Assembly: GCF_004217545.1 (NCBI RefSeq)
Contig: NZ_SHKY01000001.1
Span: 744,001-808,000, forward strand
Source of the DNA: Krasilnikovia cinnamomea
GTDB taxonomy: Bacteria; Actinomycetota; Actinomycetes; Mycobacteriales; Micromonosporaceae
Length of the DNA stretch: 64,000 bases
Direction: 5' to 3'
Shown here: positions 44,829 to 53,546 of the stretch, in pieces
How the letters are laid out: each line of letters begins with the position of its first letter
Numbering within the stretch: position 1 is the first letter of the stretch
Program-made: the position numbers and the translations under genes
The notes under the pieces: model-generated
What the model saw: only the letters and a program-made list of their open reading frames with translations
What the model was told of the DNA's origin: nothing
Databases searched by the model: none

Positions 44829-46006
44829 CAGCGGATCAGCAGGCTGTCGAGGTAGCCGGCGAGGTTGCGGCGGATCTCCGCCACGGAGTCACCGCCGAAC
44901 TTCTCCGTGGCCGCCTCGGCCAGCACCAGCGCCACCATGGCCTCGGCGACCACCGCCCCGGCCGGGACCGCGCAGACGTCGGAGCGCTGGTTGATGGCCG
45001 TGGCGGGCTCGCCGGTCGCGACGTCGACGGTCTGCAGCGCGCGGTTCAGCGACGAGATCGGCTTCAGGGCCGCGCGGACCCGCAGGTACTCGCCGTTGGT
45101 GATGCCGCCCTCCAGGCCACCGGCCCGGTCGGTTACCCGGCGCACCCCCTCGGGGGTCGGGATGATCTCGTCGTGCGCCACGGAGCCGCGCGAACGGGCC
45201 TGGGTGAAGCCGTCGCCGATCTCGACGCCCTTGACGGACTGGATGGACATCAGGGCGGTGGCCAGGCGCGCGTCGAGCTTGCGGTCCCACTGCACGTGCG
45301 AGCCGAGACCGGGCGGCACCCCGTACGCCAGCACCTCGACGATGCCGCCCAGCGTGTCGGCGTCCTTCTTGGCCGCGTCCACCTCGGCGACCATCCGCAC
45401 GCTGGCTTCGGGGTCGACGCAGCGCAGCGGGTCCGCGTCGATGCGCTCGGCGTCCTCCGGCACGGGGACCAGACCGGCCTTGGCCGCGACCGAGCCCAGC
45501 TCGACGACGTGCGAGACGACCTGCACGCCGATGGTCTGCCGGACCAGCGCCTTGGCGACGGCGCCGACGGCCACCCGGGCGGCGGTCTCGCGGGCGCTGG
45601 CGCGTTCCAGGATCGGGCGGGCGTCGGTGTGCCCGTACTTCTGCATGCCGGCCAGGTCTGCGTGGCCGGGGCGGGGGCGGGTCAGCGGGGCGTTGCGGGC
45701 CTGCGCCGCCAGCTCCGTGGGGTCGACCGGGTCGGCGGCCATGACCGTACGCCATTTCGGCCATTCGGAATTGCCCACCCGGATCGCGACCGGGCTGCCC
45801 AGGGTGAGCCCGTGCCGGATGCCGCCGATGATCTCGACCTCGTCCTGCTCGAACGACATGCGCGCGCCGCGGCCGTAGCCGAGGCGGCGCCGGGCCAGAT
45901 CGCGGCGGATGTCGTCGCTCGTCACCCGCACACCGGCGGGCACGCCTTCGAGGAGGGCGACGAGCGCCGGGCCATGGGACTCACCTGCGGTCAACCAGCG
46001 CAACAC
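44828..46006 (-). CDS. aroC: Chorismate synthase
   Basis: 392 residues. FMN-dependent last step of the shikimate pathway. [58 protein letters not shown] and the Arg/His-rich [11 protein letters not shown] region are typical. GTG 46006 lacks a Shine-Dalgarno; CACACT lies 7 bases upstream on the minus strand and may be the -10 of a leaderless transcript. Divergent from the MFS gene, coupled to aroK. Confidence 0.97.
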   Translation of the reverse strand: MLRWLTAGESHGPALVALLEGVPAGVRVTSDDIRRDLARRRLGYGRGARMSFEQDEVEIIGGIRHGLTLGSPVAIRVGNSEWPKWRTVMAADPVDPTELAAQARNAPLTRPRPGHADLAGMQKYGHTDARPILERASARETAARVAVGAVAKALVRQTIGVQVVSHVVELGSVAAKAGLVPVPEDAERIDADPLRCVDPEASVRMVAEVDAAKKDADTLGGIVEVLAYGVPPGLGSHVQWDRKLDARLATALMSIQSVKGVEIGDGFTQARSRGSVAHDEIIPTPEGVRRVTDRAGGLEGGITNGEYLRVRAALKPISSLNRALQTVDVATGEPATAINQRSDVCAVPAGAVVAEAMVALVLAEAATEKFGGDSVAEIRRNLAGYLDSLLIR

Positions 46007-46123
46007 GGGTCACAGTGTGGCACGCCGCCGCAGCGCGCTGTGCACCCGCCCGGCGCGCGTCCCGCCCTGCGGACCGCCCCCGGCCCGGAGCCCACCTGCG
46101 GAATCGCCGCCGGACCGCGAGGG

Positions 46124-46129
46124 TACGGT
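46124..46129 (+). promoter_or_regulatory. -10 box TACGGT before the MFS gene
   Basis: TACGGT is followed by 7 bases and the GTG at 46137. This spacing matches other leaderless genes in the window, and there is no ribosome site for that GTG. Confidence 0.45.
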
Positions 46130-46136
46130 GCGGGGC

Positions 46137-47366
46137 GTGTCCGCATCGATCAAGAGGCCCGCCGCTCCGCACGGCCCGCTTCTCGTGGTGATGCTCGGGC
46201 TGACCACCGCGATCGGGCCGCTGTCGCTGGACATGTACCTGCCCGCCTTCCCCGCCATCGCCGCCGACTTCGGGGTGCCCGACGCGCAGGTGCAGCTCTC
46301 GCTCACCACCTGCCTGATCGGGCTGGCCCTCGGGCAGCTGGTCGGGGGCCCGCTCAGCGACCGGTGGGGCCGCCGCCGCCCCATCGTCTTCAGCGTCGCC
46401 GCGTACGCGCTCGTCTCACTGCTGTGCGCGCTGTCCCCGAGCGCGCCCGTGCTGGTGGCGCTGCGGCTGCTGCAGGGTCTGGCGGGCGGGTTCGGTGTGG
46501 TGGTGGCCCGGGCGATCGTGCGCGACCTGTACTCCGGAGTGGCCGCGGCGAAGTTCTTCTCCCAGCTCACCCTCATCTTCGGGGTGGCGCCGATCGCGGC
46601 GCCCGCCCTGGGCAGCGCGGTGCTGCGGGTCACCGCGTGGCCGGGCGTCTTCGTCGCGCTGGGCGCGATCGCGGCGCTGCTGGCGGTGCTGGTGGCCGCC
46701 CGGATGCCGGAGACCCTGCCGGAGTCGCGGCGGGCGCGGGGCGGGCTCGCCGAGACCGCGCGGGTGGCGGGCCGGCTGCTGACCGATCGGGGCTACCTCA
46801 CGTTCGCGCTGGGGCAGGGGTTCGCGTTCGCGGCGATGTTCGCGTACATCTCCGGGTCGTCGTTCGTGTTCCAGGACGGGTACGGGATCTCCCCGACCGC
46901 GTTCAGCCTGCTGTTCGGCCTCAACGCGGCCGGGCTGATCGGGGTCAGCCAGGCCAATCGCCGGCTGCTCGACCGGTTCACCCCCACCCGGCTGCTGATC
47001 GGCGGGCTGGTGACACAGACCTGCGGTGCGGTGGCCGTGCTGGTCGCGGCGGCGCTGGGCAGCCTGGCGGGGCTCGCGGCGGCGCTGTTCGTCGTGGTGG
47101 CCTCGATCGGGATGGTGATGCCGAACGGCACGGCGCTGGCGCTGGACCGCTACCCGCAGCGGGCCGGGACGGCGGCCGCGGTGCTGGGCGGCATCCAGTC
47201 CGTCGTCGCCGCGTTCGCGGCTCCCCTGGTCGGCCTGGGCGACGCGGGCACGGGCGTACCCATGGGGGTGGTGGTCCTGGGTTTCGCCGCGCTGGGGTTG
47301 CTCGTCACGACCACGCTGCGCCCGCGCCAGCCTCACGAACTGGTACGCGCCGACTCCCCTCCATGA
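46137..47366 (+). CDS. MFS drug exporter, Bcr/CflA type
   Basis: 409 residues with 12 predicted membrane helices (14-TM types have more). Motif A GGPLSDRWGRRRPIVFS between helices 2 and 3, the N-terminal LDMYLPAFPAIAADFG typical of Bcr/CflA, and LRLLQGLAGGFGVVVARAIVRDLY (motif B region) are seen. Likely a proton-coupled exporter of small molecules; the substrate is unknown. GTG 46137 is my choice; GTG 46128 is the alternative. It lies between aroC and aroE, which face the other way. Confidence 0.9.
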   Translation: MSASIKRPAAPHGPLLVVMLGLTTAIGPLSLDMYLPAFPAIAADFGVPDAQVQLSLTTCLIGLALGQLVGGPLSDRWGRRRPIVFSVAAYALVSLLCALSPSAPVLVALRLLQGLAGGFGVVVARAIVRDLYSGVAAAKFFSQLTLIFGVAPIAAPALGSAVLRVTAWPGVFVALGAIAALLAVLVAARMPETLPESRRARGGLAETARVAGRLLTDRGYLTFALGQGFAFAAMFAYISGSSFVFQDGYGISPTAFSLLFGLNAAGLIGVSQANRRLLDRFTPTRLLIGGLVTQTCGAVAVLVAAALGSLAGLAAALFVVVASIGMVMPNGTALALDRYPQRAGTAAAVLGGIQSVVAAFAAPLVGLGDAGTGVPMGVVVLGFAALGLLVTTTLRPRQPHELVRADSPP

Positions 47367-47399
47367 TCACCGCCCGTGGGACGAACCGGGAGGCGGGAC

Positions 47400-47442
47400 G
47401 ATCTTGAAAGGTTCGGGCTCGCTCCTAGCCCGGACTCTTCAA
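47400..47442. repeat. GATCTTG palindrome between convergent genes (copy B)
   Basis: GATCTTGAA (47400-47408) ... TTCAA (47438-47442), inner GGGCT / AGCCC arms (47415-47419 with 47427-47431). Shares GCTCCTAGCC and GACTCTTCA with copy A in opposite orientation. Lies midway between the MFS stop (47366) and the aroE stop (47469). Could act as a bidirectional 3' end. Confidence 0.7.
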
Positions 47443-47468
47443 AGTTCCGTGGCTTGCGGTCTGGATGA

Positions 47469-48308
47469 TCAGCGCTGGGCGGCGGCGGCCAGCAGCGCCG
47501 CGCGCATGGCGGGCTCGGGGGCCGGGTGCACGCCGGTGAACTGCTCGAACTGGCCGAGGGCCTGGGCCAGCAGCAGGTCCAGGCCGGACACCACCGGCAG
47601 GCCGGCGGCGGCGGCCGAGGCCGCCAGCGGGGTGGGCCAGGGGTCGTAGAGGGCGTCGAACAGCACCGTGCCGCGACGCCAGGCGATCGCGGGCGCGAGG
47701 GGGTCGGCCGCCCCCTTGGGTACGGTCGAGATCAGCACGTCGGCGGCGCAGGCGGACGGGGCGGCATCCCACCGGACCCCGGCCAGCGTCACGCCGAGCG
47801 TGCTGGCGGCCGGGGCCAGCTCGGACGCCGCCTCGGGTCGCCGGGTCACCACCGTCACCGTGGTCGCACCGAGCTGGGCTGCGGCGGCGAGGGCTGCGCG
47901 GGCCGTGCCGCCGCCGCCGAGCACGGTCACCGTGGGGGCGGCGCCGACGCCCGCGTCGCGCAGCACCCGCACCATCCCCGACACGTCGGTGTTGTCCGCG
48001 TGCCAGCCGTCCGCGCGGCGGACCAGCGTGTTGGCGGCGCCGGTGGCGCGGGCCACCGGGGTGGCGGAGGCGGCCAGCGCGAGGGCGGCCTCCTTGAGCG
48101 GCATGGTCAGCGACAGCCCGGCCCACTCGGGGCCCAGGCGCGCGACCAGGGCCGGCAGCTCGGCCTCGGCGCACTCGATGGCCTCGTACGACCAGCCGGT
48201 CAGGCCCGCCGCCGCGTACCCGGCTCGGTGGATCACCGGGGACAGTGAGTGCCCGATGGGCTTGCCGCACACCGCGGCACGCCGCGCGGCGCCCCGCTCA
48301 GCGGTCAC
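47469..48308 (-). CDS. aroE: Shikimate dehydrogenase
   Basis: 279 residues. NADPH reduction of dehydroshikimate. The N-terminal catalytic domain has GKPIGHSLSPVIHRAGY, GLSLTMPLKEAALAL (catalytic Lys) and GWHADNTDVSGM. The NADP domain has VTVLGGGGTARAALAAAAQL, and GLDLLLAQALGQFEQFTG is at the end. GTG 48308 overlaps the mltG stop by 4 bases. Part of the alaS-ruvX-mltG-aroE run, separate from aroC by the MFS gene. Confidence 0.95.
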   Translation of the reverse strand: MTAERGAARRAAVCGKPIGHSLSPVIHRAGYAAAGLTGWSYEAIECAEAELPALVARLGPEWAGLSLTMPLKEAALALAASATPVARATGAANTLVRRADGWHADNTDVSGMVRVLRDAGVGAAPTVTVLGGGGTARAALAAAAQLGATTVTVVTRRPEAASELAPAASTLGVTLAGVRWDAAPSACAADVLISTVPKGAADPLAPAIAWRRGTVLFDALYDPWPTPLAASAAAAGLPVVSGLDLLLAQALGQFEQFTGVHPAPEPAMRAALLAAAAQR

Positions 48309-49480
48309 AGAACGCCGTTCTTGCGGGCGATCGCCTCGTTCTTGCGCTGGCCGTCGAGGGTGGTGGCGAACGCCGAGTGGCCCTGCTTGTCGATCGCCAC
48401 GAAGTACAGCCACTGGCCGGCCGGCGGCTTCATCGCGCCCTCCAGCGCCGCCTGGCCCGGGTTGTTGATCGGCGTGGGCGTGAGCCCGGCCTTGTTGTGC
48501 GTCCGGTACGGGTTCTTCGGGTCGGTTAGCTCCGCCAGCGTCATGTCCTTCGACGGCTTCGTCGGCCGCCCGGTGAGCTGGTAGTAGTAGTTGATCCCGA
48601 CGTCGAACTGCAGGCAGCTGCACGGGAAGTTGCCGCCGTAGATCCGGTTGTACGCGACCCGGGCGACCTTGCCGAGGTCCTCGTCGTTGCCCGCCTCGGC
48701 CTGGGCCAGCGACGCCACGGTCAGCGCCTCGTATGGGCTGATCTTGCGTTCCTTCTCCACGGTGCTGACGAAGTCGATCTTCTCGGCGACCTTGAGGAAA
48801 TGCGCGACCATCGTCCGCAGCGCGTCCTGGGCGGTGCCCTTGGGCTGGAACTCGTAGGTGTCCGGGAACAGGAAGCCCTCGATCGAGCGGGTCGATTTCT
48901 GCCCGTCCGTCCGGTTGAACCAGAACGCGGGCACGCCCAGCGCGACCGGGTCCTTCGCGGCCGCCTCGAAGTCCTTGACCGGGATGTTCGTGGCCTTGGA
49001 CAGCAGGGCGTACACCTGGTTCGCGGTCTTGCCCTCGGGGATGGTCACCCCGGTGCTCACCCGCGACTTCGGGTCCAGCAGCATGGCCACCGCGTCCTTG
49101 GCGGCCATCTGCGAGCGCAGGTTGTACGTGCCCGAGCGGATGTTGTGGCCCTGCGGGTTCGCGTCGGCGGCGTTGACGAACGCGGCGGTGCTCTTGACCA
49201 CGTCCTTGTCGACCAGCGCGTTGCCCATGTCGGTCAGGGTCGCGCTCTCCTTGATCTCGACCTGGACCGTGCCCGTGCCGGGGCCGTCGTAGTCGGCCGC
49301 GGTGAAGAAGCCGCGCACCTTGTTGTAGCCCAGGTACACGCCGCCGCCGAGGACCGCCAGCAGCACGAACGTCAGCAGGAACGCGGCGGACGTCTTGCCC
49401 TTGCCGCCGCGGGAACGCCGGTGTCGCGGTTTGGTCCGATCGGCTTTCTCATCGAACGCCAGATCCAGCTCGTCGATCAT
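48305..49480 (-). CDS. mltG: Endolytic murein transglycosylase MltG
   Basis: 391 residues. Cuts nascent glycan strands at the membrane. A basic cytoplasmic N-terminus, one membrane helix (about 32-52: FLLTFVLLAVLGGGVYLGYN), a LysM-like domain (about 75-150), and the YceG catalytic domain with ISPYEALTVASLAQAEAGN (conserved acidic residue), KVARVAYNRIYGG, and YRTHNKAGLTPTPINNPGQA. A cluster of Arg/Lys (RGGKGK) precedes the helix. Start overlaps the ruvX stop by 4 bases. Confidence 0.95.
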   Translation of the reverse strand: MIDELDLAFDEKADRTKPRHRRSRGGKGKTSAAFLLTFVLLAVLGGGVYLGYNKVRGFFTAADYDGPGTGTVQVEIKESATLTDMGNALVDKDVVKSTAAFVNAADANPQGHNIRSGTYNLRSQMAAKDAVAMLLDPKSRVSTGVTIPEGKTANQVYALLSKATNIPVKDFEAAAKDPVALGVPAFWFNRTDGQKSTRSIEGFLFPDTYEFQPKGTAQDALRTMVAHFLKVAEKIDFVSTVEKERKISPYEALTVASLAQAEAGNDEDLGKVARVAYNRIYGGNFPCSCLQFDVGINYYYQLTGRPTKPSKDMTLAELTDPKNPYRTHNKAGLTPTPINNPGQAALEGAMKPPAGQWLYFVAIDKQGHSAFATTLDGQRKNEAIARKNGVL

Positions 49481-49938
49481 CGTGTCTGCCTCCGCTGCGC
49501 ATCCAGCCAGCTCTGCAGGATCTCCACGGCGGCCACCTGGTCGACCACCGCCCGCTGGCGCCGTCCACGCACGCCACGTTCGGCCAGCCTACGGGTTGCC
49601 ACCACGGTCGACATCCTCTCGTCCGTCAGTACGACGGGCACGTCCCCGACGGCACGTGCCAGCCGGTCAGCGTACGCACGAATGTCTACCGCGGCTGCCC
49701 CTTCGGCGCCCGACAGGCGCACCGGAAGGCCCACCACGATCTGCACCGCCTCGTGCTCCGCCACGAGGCGCCTGAGCTCGGCTATGTCGGCGGGTACGGA
49801 ATCGGCGGCCGCCCCCATGTCACGGGAAACCGTCACCAAAGGGGTGGCAAGGATCCCGTCGGGGTCACAGATCGCAACCCCGACACGGACCTTACCGACA
49901 TCGACGCCCAGCCGCCTACCCCGCGGCGGTGCCATCAT
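49477..49938 (-). CDS. ruvX: RuvX/YqgF Holliday-junction-resolvase-like nuclease
   Basis: 153 residues, RNase H fold. LGVDVGKVRVGVAICDPDG carries the first catalytic Asp; QIVVGLPVRLSG and VVLTDERMSTVVATRRL the others, and VDQVAAVEILQSWLDAQR the last. In E. coli YqgF processes pre-16S rRNA 5' ends. Two tandem ATG codons (49938, 49935) are possible starts. Sits between alaS and mltG in the common actinobacterial order. Confidence 0.94.
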   Translation of the reverse strand: MMAPPRGRRLGVDVGKVRVGVAICDPDGILATPLVTVSRDMGAAADSVPADIAELRRLVAEHEAVQIVVGLPVRLSGAEGAAAVDIRAYADRLARAVGDVPVVLTDERMSTVVATRRLAERGVRGRRQRAVVDQVAAVEILQSWLDAQRRQTR

Positions 49939-49957
49939 CGGGCCACCCTCTCCGGCG

Positions 49958-52639
49958 TCACGCAGCGTCGCCGACCGCCTTCTCTACCGCTGCCAACAGG
50001 GCCGACACCTGATCGGCCGGTACGCCACCGCCCTGAGCGAGGTCGGCGTTGCCGCCGCCGCGCCCCGACAGCGCCCCCTTGACGAGGTCGGCCGCCGACA
50101 GCCCGCGACCCTTCGCGGTGGCGTTGATCGCCACGATAAGTGATGCCTTGCCGTTCGCGCGGGACGCGACCGCAACCACCGCCGGGCGCGCCGGGTCGAT
50201 TTTGCCCCGGATCTCCTGGGCCAACGTGCGGACGTCGTTGCCGGCCGCCCCCTCGGGGGCCTCGGTGCCCACGTACGCGACGCCGCGCAGGTCCTTCGCC
50301 TGCCCCGCGAGCGCACCCGCGCCGCCCAGCACCATCTGGGCGCGCAGCTTCTCCAGCTCCTTCTCCGCGTCGCGCAGCGCGGTCACGGTCTGCTCCACCC
50401 GCTCCGCGACCTGGTCGCCCGGCACCCGGAACAGCTCCGCCAGCCGCGAGACCAGCAGATGCTCCTTGGCCAGGAACCCGAACGCGTCGATGCCCACCAG
50501 CGCCTCGACCCGGCGTACGCCGGAACCGATGGAGGACTCGGAGAGGACCTTCACGAGGCCGAGCTGGCCGGAACGGGACACGTGGGTGCCGCCGCACAGC
50601 TCCCGGGCGTAGTCGCCGACCTCGACGACGCGGACCTCGTCGCCGTACTTCTCGCCGAACAGCGCCATCGCGCCCAGCCGCCGCGCCTCCTCCTGGCTGG
50701 TGATGAACGCGTGCACCTCCAGGTCACGCAGCAGCACCTCATTGACCTGCTGCTCGACGTCGTGCAGCACCGCCTGCGGCACCGCGCCCGGGGTGTTGAA
50801 GTCGAAGCGCAGCCGGCCGGGCGCGTTCAGCGAACCCGCCTGGGTCGCCGACTCGCCGAGGAAGTGCCGCATCGTCTGGTGGATCAGGTGGGTCGCGGTA
50901 TGCGACCGGGAGATCGCCTTGCGCCGGGTCACGTCGATCTCCGCGAAGCCCGCCTCGCCCGCGCGCACCTCACCGCGGATCACCCGCGCCTTGTGCACGA
51001 TCAGGCCCGGGACGGGCTGCTGCACGTCGACGACCTCGACCTGGCCCGCGCCCACGTTGATCAGGCCGGTGTCGGCCTGCTGGCCGCCGCCCTCCGCGTA
51101 GAACGGGGTCGCGTCCAGGACCAGCTCGACGAACTCGCCCTCGCCCGCCGCCGCGACGCTCGCGCCGCCGCCGAGCACCGCGCGGATCCGCGACTCGCGG
51201 GACACCTCCGCGTACCCGGTGAACTCGACCGGGCCGCCCGCGTCCAGCACCGCCCGGTACGCGGACAGGTCCGCGTGGCCGGTCTTGCGCGCCGCCGCGT
51301 CCGCCTTCGCCCGCGCCCGCTGGTCGGCCATCAGCCGCCGGAAACCGTCCTGGTCGACCTGCAGGCCCTGCTCGGCCGCGATCTCCAGGGTCAGGTCGAT
51401 CGGGAAACCGTACGTGTCGTGCAGCTGGAACGCCTGCGCGCCGGTCAGCGTCGAGCCGCCGGACGTCTTCGTCTCCGAGATCGCGGTGTCCAGGATCGTG
51501 GTGCCCGCCCGCAGCGTGGACAGGAACGCGTCCTCCTCCGCGTACGCGTAGGTGGAGATGCGGCCGAACTCCTCCGCCAGTTCCGGGTACGACGGCGCCA
51601 TGCAGTCGCGCGCCACCGGCAGCAGCTCCGGCATCGCGGGTGCCTGCCAGCCGAGCAGGCGCATCGCGCGGATCGCCCGGCGCATGATGCGGCGCAGCAC
51701 GTACCCGCGGCCCTCGTTGGAGGGGACGATGCCGTCGCCGATGAGCATCAGCGCGGTGCGCACGTGGTCCGCGATCACCCGCAGCCGCACGTCGTCGGGG
51801 TGCGACTGGTTCGCCGCATGCCCGGACTTCGCGCCGTACTGTTTGCCGGTCAGCTCCGCCGCGCGCGCCAGGATCGGGCGGACCTCGTCGATCTCGTACA
51901 GGTTGTCGACGCCCTGCAGCAGCGACGCGATGCGCTCCAGGCCCATGCCGGTGTCGATGTTCTGCTTGGGCAGGTCACCGACGATCGTGAAGTCCTCCTT
52001 CGACTTCACGTCGGTGATCTCGTACTGCATGAAGACCAGGTTCCAGAACTCCAGGTAGCGGTCCTCGTCGACCTCCGGGCCGCCCTCCGCCCCGTACGCC
52101 GGGCCACGGTCGTAGTACAGCTCCGAGCAGGGGCCCGCCGGGCCGGGGATGCCCATCGACCAGAAGTTGTCCTTCTTGCCGCGGCGCACGATCCGCTCCG
52201 CGGGCAGGCCGGTCTGGCGCCAGATGTCGATGGCCTCGTCGTCGTCGAGGTACACCGTCGCCCAGATCTTCTCCGGGTCCAGGCCGAAGCCGCCCTGTTC
52301 GACCGGCTTGGTGGACAGCTCCCACGCCAGCGGGATCGCGCCCGCCTTGAAGTAGTCGCCGAACGAGAAGTTGCCGTTCATCTGGAAGAACGTGCCATGC
52401 CGCGACGTCTTGCCGACCTCGTCGATGTCCGGGGTGCGGATGCACTTCTGCACGCTGACCGCCCGCTGGTACGGCGGGGTCCGCTGGCCCAGGAAGAACG
52501 GCACGAACTGCACCATGCCGGCGTTGATGAACAGCAGGTTCGGGTCGTCGATGGCCGGCAGCGGGGCACTCGGCACGACCGTGTGCCCGTTGGCCTCGAA
52601 ATGCGCCAGGAAGCGCCGCTTGATCTCCGCCGTTCTCAT
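49958..52639 (-). CDS. alaS: Alanine--tRNA ligase
   Basis: 893 residues, full length. Class II core (about 1-360: [35 protein letters not shown]), tRNA recognition domain, editing domain with zinc-type ligands [12 protein letters not shown] and the pair [10 protein letters not shown], and the C-terminal oligomerisation/C-Ala domain. Also edits mischarged Ser/Gly. ATG 52639 overlaps the stop of the upstream small gene by 4 bases, so the two are coupled. Confidence 0.97.
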   Translation of the reverse strand: MRTAEIKRRFLAHFEANGHTVVPSAPLPAIDDPNLLFINAGMVQFVPFFLGQRTPPYQRAVSVQKCIRTPDIDEVGKTSRHGTFFQMNGNFSFGDYFKAGAIPLAWELSTKPVEQGGFGLDPEKIWATVYLDDDEAIDIWRQTGLPAERIVRRGKKDNFWSMGIPGPAGPCSELYYDRGPAYGAEGGPEVDEDRYLEFWNLVFMQYEITDVKSKEDFTIVGDLPKQNIDTGMGLERIASLLQGVDNLYEIDEVRPILARAAELTGKQYGAKSGHAANQSHPDDVRLRVIADHVRTALMLIGDGIVPSNEGRGYVLRRIMRRAIRAMRLLGWQAPAMPELLPVARDCMAPSYPELAEEFGRISTYAYAEEDAFLSTLRAGTTILDTAISETKTSGGSTLTGAQAFQLHDTYGFPIDLTLEIAAEQGLQVDQDGFRRLMADQRARAKADAAARKTGHADLSAYRAVLDAGGPVEFTGYAEVSRESRIRAVLGGGASVAAAGEGEFVELVLDATPFYAEGGGQQADTGLINVGAGQVEVVDVQQPVPGLIVHKARVIRGEVRAGEAGFAEIDVTRRKAISRSHTATHLIHQTMRHFLGESATQAGSLNAPGRLRFDFNTPGAVPQAVLHDVEQQVNEVLLRDLEVHAFITSQEEARRLGAMALFGEKYGDEVRVVEVGDYARELCGGTHVSRSGQLGLVKVLSESSIGSGVRRVEALVGIDAFGFLAKEHLLVSRLAELFRVPGDQVAERVEQTVTALRDAEKELEKLRAQMVLGGAGALAGQAKDLRGVAYVGTEAPEGAAGNDVRTLAQEIRGKIDPARPAVVAVASRANGKASLIVAINATAKGRGLSAADLVKGALSGRGGGNADLAQGGGVPADQVSALLAAVEKAVGDAA

Positions 52640-52941
52640 CGTGACCCCTTCTGGGCGTGTCGCCCCTGCGTACCGTCCTCCGGGTCCTCCCGCAGGTCGC
52701 TGAACTGATCGTCGAAAAGCTCGCCGGCGGCGAAGGCCTCGTGGATCTCCTGCTCGCGTTCGGCCATTCCGTCGCGGACGTCTTCCACGAAGTTACGCAG
52801 CGACTCCACGAGGCCGCCAGCGGATTGCGACAGCGAGGCGGCGATGCCGGACGGGGTGAACTCGTCGGCCTTGCGGGTCAGCTTGCGGACGACGACCGCG
52901 CCGACCGCGAGTCCGATGCCCAACCAGAGCAGGCGCTTCAT
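52636..52941 (-). CDS. Small membrane-anchored protein upstream of alaS
   Basis: 101 residues, one N-terminal membrane helix (about 3-20: [19 protein letters not shown]) and a hydrophilic helical tail rich in Asp/Glu ([19 protein letters not shown]). This matches a small conserved actinobacterial family of unknown function always found between a DUF948 gene and alaS. ATG 52941 has AAAGGAA 7 bases upstream. The position suggests co-expression rather than a role in aminoacylation. Confidence 0.85.
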   Translation of the reverse strand: MKRLLWLGIGLAVGAVVVRKLTRKADEFTPSGIAASLSQSAGGLVESLRNFVEDVRDGMAEREQEIHEAFAAGELFDDQFSDLREDPEDGTQGRHAQKGSR

Positions 52942-53017
52942 GGCGGCGTTCCTTTCTCGGCGGCCCGGCAGCGCTCGGTGGCGGTGGGCGGGCGGCCGCG
53001 GATGATCGGGAGTCGGC

Positions 53018-53467
53018 TCAGCGGGCGGACCGGCGCCGCCGCTTCAGTGTCTCGCGGACCTCGCGCTCCTCCTCGGCGTGCCGCCGCGCGACCGTGGCCT
53101 TGCGCAGGCCGTAGCTGAACGACGCCACCTTGACCAGCGGGTTCGCGGCGGCGGCGGACACGACGGCCACCAAGTTCGCGACGTTCGCGGAGATGTTCTG
53201 CGCGTGGCCGGTGATCGCGTCCACCTTCGCCAGCTGGAGGTTCACACCGTCCAAAGAGACCTGCACCTGGCCGAGCGCGGTGTTCACGTTCTCCACCGTC
53301 TCGTTGACGTTGCCCAGCAGCGGGCCGGTGCGGTCGGTCAGGTCGTTGATGGCGCGGGTCGCCGCGTCCACGGTGTGCCGCAGCTTGAGGATCGGTACGG
53401 CGAGCACCAGCACGAGCATCAGGAACGCGCCCGCCGCGATCAGCCCTGCGATTTCTCCGGCGTTCAT
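53018..53467 (-). CDS. DUF948-type membrane protein
   Basis: 149 residues. One N-terminal membrane helix (about 7-25: IAGLIAAGAFLMLVLVLAVP), then a long helical region with Asn/Thr/Val heptads (RAINDLTDRTGPLLGNVNETV, VNTALGQVQVSLDGVNLQLA), as in methyl-accepting-like coiled coils, then a basic tail (KRRRRSAR). The family is of unknown function; its fold suggests a membrane-anchored coiled coil. ATG 53467 with GAGGAG 8 bases upstream. Confidence 0.88.
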   Translation of the reverse strand: MNAGEIAGLIAAGAFLMLVLVLAVPILKLRHTVDAATRAINDLTDRTGPLLGNVNETVENVNTALGQVQVSLDGVNLQLAKVDAITGHAQNISANVANLVAVVSAAAANPLVKVASFSYGLRKATVARRHAEEEREVRETLKRRRRSAR

Positions 53468-53546
53468 GAACGCGTCTCCTCTACTGGCGGCCGGGTACGG
53501 CTAGTGCAACCGTGCAGACCCTACCGTCCGTCATCACCGATGCGTG

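Noticed and set aside
44889..45764. Second frame inside aroC on the same strand
   Set aside because: Arg/Gly/His-rich composition without motifs; aroC explains the region fully.
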